A stretch of DNA of 64,000 nt, from contig CANJHS010000008.1 in assembly GCA_947474225.1 (NCBI GenBank), forward strand, positions 1-64,000, given 5' to 3'. Both the position numbers and the translations under genes were made by a program. The DNA is from Roseiflexaceae bacterium (GTDB lineage Bacteria > Chloroflexota > Chloroflexia > Chloroflexales > Roseiflexaceae). Below the pieces are notes generated by a model. It searched no databases. It saw only the letters and a program-made list of their open reading frames with translations, and was not told where the DNA came from. Each line of letters starts with the position of its first letter. The stretch's first letter is position 1. Below, piece by piece: positions 58,543-64,000 of this stretch.

Positions 58543-60558
58543 CTACGCGCCGATGAAGCGCACAAACCAGGCGATGGTGCGTTGCATATGGTCTATCTTG
58601 TGAAGTGGTTCACCGCTCCGGGTGAGTTCGTGCCCTTCACGTGGGTAGCGCACAAATTCGACCGTACGACCAAGACGCCGCAAAAGCGTATACAGTTGCT
58701 CGGCTTCGCCGATTGGCACCCGATAATCTTGTTCGCTGTGGATAATCAACAATGGTGCTGTCATCTGTTGGGCAGACGCAATCGGTGATTTGTCCCACAA
58801 GGCATGGGCATCGCGCCACGGGACCATGTCGAACGAGTATTCAACCAGTTCATAGACATCGCTCATACTGTGTTGGGTGAGCAGGTTATACACACCGCGC
58901 ACCGACACTGCTGCAGCAAAACGGGTGCTATGACCAATCAACCAGGTCGTCATGAAGCCGCCGTATGAGCCGCCTGTCACGCCGATACGCTTGGGGTCGA
59001 TGGCGGCCCCGGTCGCGAGTACTGCATCGATTCCTGCCTCGAAGTCCGGCTGGTCGGCACGCCCCCAATTGCCCTTGGTCGCTGCCTGGAAGGCTGCGCC
59101 GTAGCCTTCAGAACCCCGTGGATTACAAAAGAACACATAGAAACCCGCACCCGCAGTGGCTTGCCATTCAAGCCACATCGAGCGCGTCCCTGGGCTCCAC
59201 ATTGCGTGTGGTCCGCCGTGGATATGTACAATCAACCCAGCCTTGCCATCTGTCGCAGTGGCAGGTGGCAACAACCAGCCTTGTACCTTCTGGCCATCCG
59301 GCGCCTGGTACCAAAGCTCTTGAAATGGCACGGTGAGCCGATCATTGTGCCAGTCGCCCGACCATGGACTGATTCGTTCGGTACCGGTGGCGTGAGAAAG
59401 CACAAACTCACAGGGTGAAAGTGGACCGCCGCTGACTGCGGCGACCACACCGTCGTGACGAACGGCAAAATCCTCGATGACCTCACCTGCGCCAACGGCC
59501 GGCGCATGAATGCGCAGTGCAGACATCGCGCCCACGGGTGTGGTGGCGATACTTCCACGACCATGCCACTCTGCGACATACACAACGCCACTGCTGTCGG
59601 GCAGCCAACGCCACGACCCAATCGTGACATCGCGTGTGTCCAATACACGCCACGCGGTGCCTGCTACCTCACGCACCAAGAGCACCGCTGCCCCATAGAA
59701 CGGAGTGCTCGTCCGTTGTGCCATTGCAGCGATCCAACGACCATCAGGGGATACCTGCGTGTCAGCAACGGACCAGACAGGATCGGAGGTCACGGTAATG
59801 GTGGATTCGGGCTGTGTCAGTGCGATGTGCACGAGCGCGCTCCGGATGAAATAATCTGTGGTCAGTGGATCACTTTTGCAGACGGCATAGAGTGATTGTC
59901 CATCAGCACTCCAGGTCGGTGCGCTGTAGTCACGCTCATCCGTTGTCACCCGCCGCAACGACGCGGCCCCCGTTGCGACGCTGATGACATACAGGTGACC
60001 ACGTTTGCCGTCGATATATTCGGTGCCCGTGCGGAACGGTAATTCGGTGATGACCCGCGGGTCGATACGTTCCTTGGCACGCTGTGCCGTGCGTGCGCTC
60101 GCGTGTTCACGTTCGAGTGCGCTGTTCGCAACGATTTTGGGCGCGTCTTCGGTTGCAATTTCTGCAGCCGAAAGGGCACTCTGACAGACAATCTGCGTGC
60201 CGTCTGGGCTCCATGCAAAATCGCTTATTCCCGTTGGCATACTGACCAACAAGTCCGCTTCGCCACCATCTCGATCGATCAGGTACAACTGCATCCCATC
60301 GCCACCGCGGCTCGACAAAAAGGCTATCTGACGGCCGTCCGGGCTCCATCGTGGCGTACGATCGACTGCGGTGCCTGCACTAAAGCGTTTGTTCAGACCA
60401 GACTCTGTGCGGAGCCATAGTACCCGTTTGGTCGTATTTTTGGTCGCATCAGGGGTGGCACGGACATAGCACAATGCAGTACCGTCGGGGCTCCAGACAG
60501 GCTGTTCGACCGCCTCGAGACGGTACACGTCAGTGGCAGACCAAGGCAAGATTGTCAT
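58543..60558 (-). CDS. Prolyl oligopeptidase-family (S9) peptidase
   Basis: 671 residues. The N-terminal beta-propeller has PD40-type repeats (W-S-P-D-G near residues 22, 71 and 115) that filter substrates. The C-terminal alpha/beta-hydrolase carries the nucleophile in G-G-S-Y-G-G-F near 525-531, Asp in S-E-Q-D-Y-R-V-P near 609-616 and His in E-G-H-E-L near 643-647. Cytosolic, no signal peptide. The ATG at 60558 follows AAAGGAAAAAG. Resembles acylaminoacyl-peptidases or dipeptidyl peptidases. The upstream gene on the same strand has its own terminator between. Confidence 0.93.
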   Translation of the reverse strand: MTILPWSATDVYRLEAVEQPVWSPDGTALCYVRATPDATKNTTKRVLWLRTESGLNKRFSAGTAVDRTPRWSPDGRQIAFLSSRGGDGMQLYLIDRDGGEADLLVSMPTGISDFAWSPDGTQIVCQSALSAAEIATEDAPKIVANSALEREHASARTAQRAKERIDPRVITELPFRTGTEYIDGKRGHLYVISVATGAASLRRVTTDERDYSAPTWSADGQSLYAVCKSDPLTTDYFIRSALVHIALTQPESTITVTSDPVWSVADTQVSPDGRWIAAMAQRTSTPFYGAAVLLVREVAGTAWRVLDTRDVTIGSWRWLPDSSGVVYVAEWHGRGSIATTPVGAMSALRIHAPAVGAGEVIEDFAVRHDGVVAAVSGGPLSPCEFVLSHATGTERISPWSGDWHNDRLTVPFQELWYQAPDGQKVQGWLLPPATATDGKAGLIVHIHGGPHAMWSPGTRSMWLEWQATAGAGFYVFFCNPRGSEGYGAAFQAATKGNWGRADQPDFEAGIDAVLATGAAIDPKRIGVTGGSYGGFMTTWLIGHSTRFAAAVSVRGVYNLLTQHSMSDVYELVEYSFDMVPWRDAHALWDKSPIASAQQMTAPLLIIHSEQDYRVPIGEAEQLYTLLRRLGRTVEFVRYPREGHELTRSGEPLHKIDHMQRTIAWFVRFIGA

Positions 60559-60579
60559 GCTTTTTCCTTTTTGTCTGAT

Positions 60580-60612
60580 AAAAAAACACCGGGGCGTACG
60601 ACGACGCCCCGG
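60580..60612 (-). terminator. Intrinsic terminator of the 106-residue gene
   Basis: CCGGGGCGT (60589-60597) with ACGCCCCGG (60604-60612), and a T-run on the minus strand at 60580-60586. It separates the small gene from the S9 peptidase gene. Confidence 0.9.
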
Positions 60613-60634
60613 CATGGACTCCCTGTGCGCCGAC

Positions 60635-60955
60635 CTAGGCGGTCACATTGCCTGCTGCCCAACGGGCACTGTCATAGCGCTCCGCTTTGGCACGGATTGC
60701 CTGCAACTGATCGTCGGCAACGCTACGTTCGCCGCGGTAATGCTGAATGTCGTTGTGGCGATCATAGCTATAGCGTTGTATGACCCAACTGCCTTGGGCA
60801 CCTTGGCGGAGCATGTCGAAGTGCCACATCTGCGTATATGCATCATATGACGCCTCGACCAGCCAGACGATATCGCTTGCGTGGAAGACGGTCGCTAAGC
60901 GCCGCAACCCATCGGTGCGGGCTGCTTCTTGTGAACGTACGGGAATGGTGGACAT
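60635..60955 (-). CDS. Small protein, unknown
   Basis: 106 residues, hydrophilic, no signal or membrane segment. Strands near 28-60 (D-I-V-W-L-V-E-A-S-Y-D, M-W-H-F-D-M-L, S-W-V-I-Q-R-Y-S-Y-D) are followed by a helical, charged C-terminus (V-A-D-D-Q-L-Q-A-I-R-A-K-A-E). I do not recognise it. It has an AGGAGTG ribosome-binding site and its own terminator, so it looks like a real monocistronic gene. Confidence 0.72.
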   Translation of the reverse strand: MSTIPVRSQEAARTDGLRRLATVFHASDIVWLVEASYDAYTQMWHFDMLRQGAQGSWVIQRYSYDRHNDIQHYRGERSVADDQLQAIRAKAERYDSARWAAGNVTA

Positions 60956-61091
60956 GGTGACACACTCCTGATTCGCATGCGTGGTCGATTCTGCCTATTA
61001 TACTCGCAAAATACGCGCTCTGACGCACCCATAGCCACAGCACAGGGGAATGTTTTATACTACACGCAGAAGCATTAGATGCGAGTATGCC

Positions 61092-61862
61092 ATGCGTGTG
61101 ACACTGTTGGGCACCGGCACTTCCACGGGTATTCCCATGATTGGTTGCACATGCCCTGTGTGTACCTCAACCGACAGCCGTGACAAACGTCTGCGCACCG
61201 CTGCACTCATCGAATCCGTCGACGGTAACATCCTCATCGATGCTGGCCCCGATATGCGTCAGCAACTCTTGCGCGCCGGCACAAAATCACTCCACGCCGT
61301 GTTATTGACGCACGAACACCAAGATCACATCGGTGGTATCGACGACCTCCGTCCGCTCAACTATCGGATGGATACACCGATGCCGGTCTATGGACGTCGG
61401 CGCACCATCGAGGCAGTCAAAAAACGCTATTACTATGCATTCGACAACAACAGTGGTGGCTCGTCGCGGCCAAATCTAACCATGCATGAATTAACTCCGT
61501 GGCAACAGTTGACCCTCGCCGGCGTGTCGATTACCGTCCTACCCATCACCCATGGTTCATTGGATATATTCGGCTACCGCATTGGGAATCTCGCATATAT
61601 TACCGACGCGAGTCTCATTGATGCCGACGTCATCCGGAGCCTCGCCGGAGTAGATACTCTCATCATCAACGCACTGCGCGACGACCCACACCCGATGCAC
61701 CTGTCGTTCGACCAAGCCCAAGCATACGTGGAGCGCATCGGACCCAAACGCGCATATTATGTCCATTTAACCCACGATATCTTGCATGCCACCCTCATCA
61801 CTCGACTGCCCACACACATCCAACCGGGCTTCGACGGCTTGACCATCGAGGTCCCAGCATGA
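61092..61862 (+). CDS. PhnP-like metallo-beta-lactamase-fold phosphodiesterase
   Basis: 256 residues. The N-terminal L-L-G-T-G-T-S-T-G-I-P near 4-14 and C-T-C-P-V-C near 18-23 (the latter Cys group is typical of PhnP-type enzymes), metal motif T-H-E-H-Q-D-H near 76-82, and later P-I-T-H-G near 157 and A-Y-Y-V-H-L-T-H-D near 227. Such enzymes cleave phosphoribosyl cyclic phosphates or related diesters. No phn operon is nearby. It overlaps the next glycosyltransferase gene by 4 bp. Confidence 0.88.
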   Translation: MRVTLLGTGTSTGIPMIGCTCPVCTSTDSRDKRLRTAALIESVDGNILIDAGPDMRQQLLRAGTKSLHAVLLTHEHQDHIGGIDDLRPLNYRMDTPMPVYGRRRTIEAVKKRYYYAFDNNSGGSSRPNLTMHELTPWQQLTLAGVSITVLPITHGSLDIFGYRIGNLAYITDASLIDADVIRSLAGVDTLIINALRDDPHPMHLSFDQAQAYVERIGPKRAYYVHLTHDILHATLITRLPTHIQPGFDGLTIEVPA

Positions 61863-62971
61863 CCATTGCCATCGACGCCCGACTGAACGCCTACCGCAAC
61901 GGCGGCATTCCACAGTACACCCAGCAACTCATCACAGCGTGGTGTGCTGACCCTTCGTTCCCGCCACTTACCGTCCTCCAGAGTCGCCGCCAAAAAGGCC
62001 GGTTGACCGATTCCCCACAGGCGACACATGTGACACTCTACACGCCGCCGCATCACCGCGCCGAGGCATATACCCTTCCGTTCGAGATCGGTGTGCATCG
62101 CCCTGCGGCGGTGCTGTTCCCAGATTTTATTGCACCGACGCTGCGCACGTTCCCTGCGGTAGTGACTATCCACGACCTTGCGTTCCTGTACTACGACGAC
62201 CTCCTCGATGCTGCTGCTCGTGGATTCTATGGCCGCATCCGTGAAAGTAGTGCCCGCGCCGATGCCATTATCGCGGTGTCTCAGTCCACCAAGCGTGATA
62301 TCGTCCACCTGCTCGACATCGATCCCGCGCGCATCCATGTAATCAGCGAGGCGGCAGCGGCGTATGCGCAGCCGACCACGCAGCACGAGCCACAGCGGAC
62401 GGTCAATGGCACGCAGCTCAGTGCAGGTACATTCTTGCTGTTTGTCAGCACCATCGAGCCGCGCAAAAATCTTCCCATGCTGCTCGAGGCGCTCCGCATC
62501 TGTCGTGATCGCCATCCCGAACGGCATTACCAGCTCGTCGCAGCCGGTGCACGTGGCTGGCGCGAGGCGCCAATCATCGCTGCCATCGCCGAGTTTGGCC
62601 TCAGCGACGCGGTCACCTTGACCGGTGCAGTCAACGAATCCGATCTGCACTGGTTGTATACACACTGCCGCATCTATGCCAATCCGTCACGCTATGAAGG
62701 ATTCGGATTACCATTGCTCGAAGCCCTTGCATGTGGCGCGCCGGCGTTGGCGAGTGACACCTCGAGCCTTCCCGAAGTCGGCGGCGCTGCAGCACGCTAC
62801 TTGCCGGTCGATGACGCCGGCGCATGGGCCGATGCCATCGAACGGCTGTGGGTGGATGACGACGCACGGGCCGCAATGGCAGCAGCCGGACCCACCCACG
62901 CCAAACAGTTTTCTTGGCACGACACAGCAGTCCAAACGCGTGCCCTGCTCGAATCAGTCATACGGCAATAA
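61859..62971 (+). CDS. Glycosyltransferase (GT4-like)
   Basis: 370-residue GT-B retaining glycosyltransferase. N-terminal D-A-R-L-N-A-Y-R-N-G-G-I-P-Q-Y near 6-20, linker V-S-Q-S-T-K-R-D near 140, nucleotide-sugar contact S-T-I-E-P-R-K-N near 198-205, and E-x7-E motif in Y-E-G-F-G-L-P-L-L-E-A near 279-289. Probably cytosolic or membrane-associated, forming a glycan or glycolipid. It overlaps the PhnP-like gene by 4 bp. Acceptor unknown. Confidence 0.92.
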   Translation: MTIAIDARLNAYRNGGIPQYTQQLITAWCADPSFPPLTVLQSRRQKGRLTDSPQATHVTLYTPPHHRAEAYTLPFEIGVHRPAAVLFPDFIAPTLRTFPAVVTIHDLAFLYYDDLLDAAARGFYGRIRESSARADAIIAVSQSTKRDIVHLLDIDPARIHVISEAAAAYAQPTTQHEPQRTVNGTQLSAGTFLLFVSTIEPRKNLPMLLEALRICRDRHPERHYQLVAAGARGWREAPIIAAIAEFGLSDAVTLTGAVNESDLHWLYTHCRIYANPSRYEGFGLPLLEALACGAPALASDTSSLPEVGGAAARYLPVDDAGAWADAIERLWVDDDARAAMAAAGPTHAKQFSWHDTAVQTRALLESVIRQ

Positions 62972-62993
62972 ATTCTACGGTAGGAGTTTTCTC

Positions 62994-63845
62994 ATGACAA
63001 CAATCCCAAGCCTTGTCGATGTCGCCTGGCTGACCGAACATCTGACCGACCCCCAAATCCTCATTGTTGACACACGCTGGTATCTGATGAACCCACCCCA
63101 AGGGGCAATAGAATACGCCGAATCACACATCCGCGGGGCAATTCACCTGTCGATCGACAAAGATTTGTCAGCAGATCCATTCGACGGACCCGGCCGGCAT
63201 CCACTCCCGAGTCCCGATAGTGTGTGCACGACATTCAGCGCTGCCGGTATCGATCCATCCGTCCACGTCGTTGTCTATGACAGCGCCGGTGGCTCGATAG
63301 CAACACGCTTATGGTGGATGTTGCGCTACTACGGGCATACTGCCGTGTCGATTCTCGATGGAGGGTGGCAGGCATGGCAGGCAGCTAGCGGTGCAACGGC
63401 GAGCGGAATCGAAAATCGCCAATCACGGACATTTGTCGGCAGTCCTGATTCGAGCCTCGTTGTCGATGCCGATGTCGTCGAGAGCGTTCGTTTAGAGGCA
63501 GACGTGGCCCTGATTGACGCCCGGGCGCACGAACGCTATACCGGTGAGGTAGAACCCCTCGGTCCACGGGCTGGGCACATTCCCGGCGCCATTTCACTCC
63601 CATTTGCCGGCAATCTCACTCCTGCGGGCACATTCAAATCCCTCGCCGAGCTACGCGAACGGTATGTCGCCGCAGGTATCCCCGCCGCCAATCACATCAT
63701 CTGCTACTGCGGTTCTGGCGTAACAGCCACGCATGATATTTTTGCCCTCCATCTGATAGGCCGGCATGCCCGGCTCTACCAAGGGTCGTGGAGTGATTGG
63801 GCGAGCACCGAACACCGACCCATCCACACCGGTGACCAGCCGTAA
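62994..63845 (+). CDS. Two-domain sulfurtransferase (rhodanese)
   Basis: 283 residues with two rhodanese modules. The first (residues about 10-130) lacks the active Cys. The second has A-H-E-R-Y near 182 and catalytic loop C-Y-C-G-S-G-V-T near 239-246. Fits thiosulfate or 3-mercaptopyruvate sulfurtransferase (SseA-like). The ATG at 62994 follows TAGGAG; the longer in-frame start far upstream would run through the glycosyltransferase coding region and is rejected. Confidence 0.92.
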   Translation: MTTIPSLVDVAWLTEHLTDPQILIVDTRWYLMNPPQGAIEYAESHIRGAIHLSIDKDLSADPFDGPGRHPLPSPDSVCTTFSAAGIDPSVHVVVYDSAGGSIATRLWWMLRYYGHTAVSILDGGWQAWQAASGATASGIENRQSRTFVGSPDSSLVVDADVVESVRLEADVALIDARAHERYTGEVEPLGPRAGHIPGAISLPFAGNLTPAGTFKSLAELRERYVAAGIPAANHIICYCGSGVTATHDIFALHLIGRHARLYQGSWSDWASTEHRPIHTGDQP

Positions 63846-63867
63846 TTGCCACAGAAAGTGTGACGAG

Positions 63868-64000
63868 ATGGAACCGCTGCGGTTGTTGTTGGGGTTGGCT
63901 ATCAGCACGACTATTGGTGCAATCGCCTACAAACGAGGCTCGTTGTCGGCGAGTGGGTGGCTTGGTGCCATCATCACAGGGACAGCGACGTTTGGCTTCG
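63868..64000 (+). CDS. DUF92 family membrane protein (5' part)
   Basis: The first 44 codons are visible, and the gene continues past the right edge. M-E-P-L-R-L-L-L-G-L-A-I-S is followed by Y-K-R-G-S-L-S-A-S-G-W-L-G-A near residues 21-34, the start of DUF92/TMEM19 proteins. Plant VTE6 (phytyl-phosphate kinase) belongs to this family. It starts 23 bp after the sulfurtransferase stop. Confidence 0.75.
   Translation, partial: MEPLRLLLGLAISTTIGAIAYKRGSLSASGWLGAIITGTATFGF

Noticed and set aside
62625-62993. Upstream extension of the sulfurtransferase
   Set aside because: It would overlap the glycosyltransferase in another frame, and the ATG at 62994 has a good ribosome-binding site and starts the rhodanese domain.

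Overview
The window looks like a chromosomal segment of a Chloroflexota bacterium, probably of the Chloroflexia or a neighbouring class. This is inferred from gene content only: three F420-type luciferase-like oxidoreductases, a Rho factor with a short Rho_N domain followed by FhaA/FhaB-like FHA proteins, a complete SMC, AcnA-type aconitase, RNase Y, CtaA/COX15 and moderately high GC. No phage, transposase or CRISPR array was seen. Genes are densely packed on both strands, with many 1-12 bp overlaps. No gene-free stretch exceeds 300 bp. The longest are 1075-1359, which holds a heptanucleotide array, and 52782-53071, which holds the rho promoter and leader.

1-7274 (mostly minus strand) holds the start of prfA, rpsU, a CsaA-like tRNA-binding protein, a PHP phosphoesterase, a HAD phosphatase overlapping nothing but following smc closely, smc itself, and a DUF4287 protein. 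7396-10708 (plus) is a close-packed run of small cytosolic proteins: two START/SRPBCC proteins, an isochorismatase-like hydrolase, an NTF2-like protein, a Nudix hydrolase and a divergent MtnA/eIF-2B-like protein. It is followed by a short MutL-like gene under a consensus promoter that carries a GAAC-N4-GTTC (LexA-type) palindrome. 12454-18563 holds an LLM oxidoreductase, murI, a phytol/polyprenol kinase-like protein, an MFS transporter, a polyprenyl-synthase-like protein without Asp-rich motifs, and two membrane proteins.

18627-33480 holds acnA, two fumarylacetoacetase-superfamily proteins flanking a secreted glycosidase-like lipoprotein, a TPR/membrane protein pair, two LLM oxidoreductases, DinB-like proteins, a split chromate transporter, tRNA-Val(GAC) and rny. 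33731-41705 is the most unusual region. It is an eight-gene plus-strand operon encoding a group-4 [NiFe]-hydrogenase/complex-I-like module: a large subunit and a small subunit with all metal-ligand cysteines, two NuoL/N-like proteins, a HyfE-like protein and a NuoH-like protein. A two-gene ABC transporter is joined to its end. The membrane subunits appear to lack the charged residues normally used for ion translocation, and no ferredoxin or NuoC-like subunit is present.

41834-64000 holds ctaA, tsaE-tsaB with a subtilase, an FAD amine-oxidase-like protein, a TIM-barrel isomerase, and an RND efflux pump with a lipoprotein adaptor behind an elaborate leader. It continues with rho, fhaA/fhaB-like genes and manA, then a dynamin-like GTPase, an S9 peptidase, a PhnP-like metallohydrolase, a glycosyltransferase, a sulfurtransferase and the start of a DUF92 protein.

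A separate pattern runs through the first 30 kb. Short heptanucleotide arrays (ATCAGTT or AGGTTAC type) sit at or immediately beside the stop codons of four genes, in the same orientation relative to each gene. A second theme is proteins that keep a fold but lose catalytic residues: the MtnA-like, prenyl-synthase-like and hydrogenase membrane-arm proteins. All similarities were judged by eye from sequence; no database or alignment program was used.
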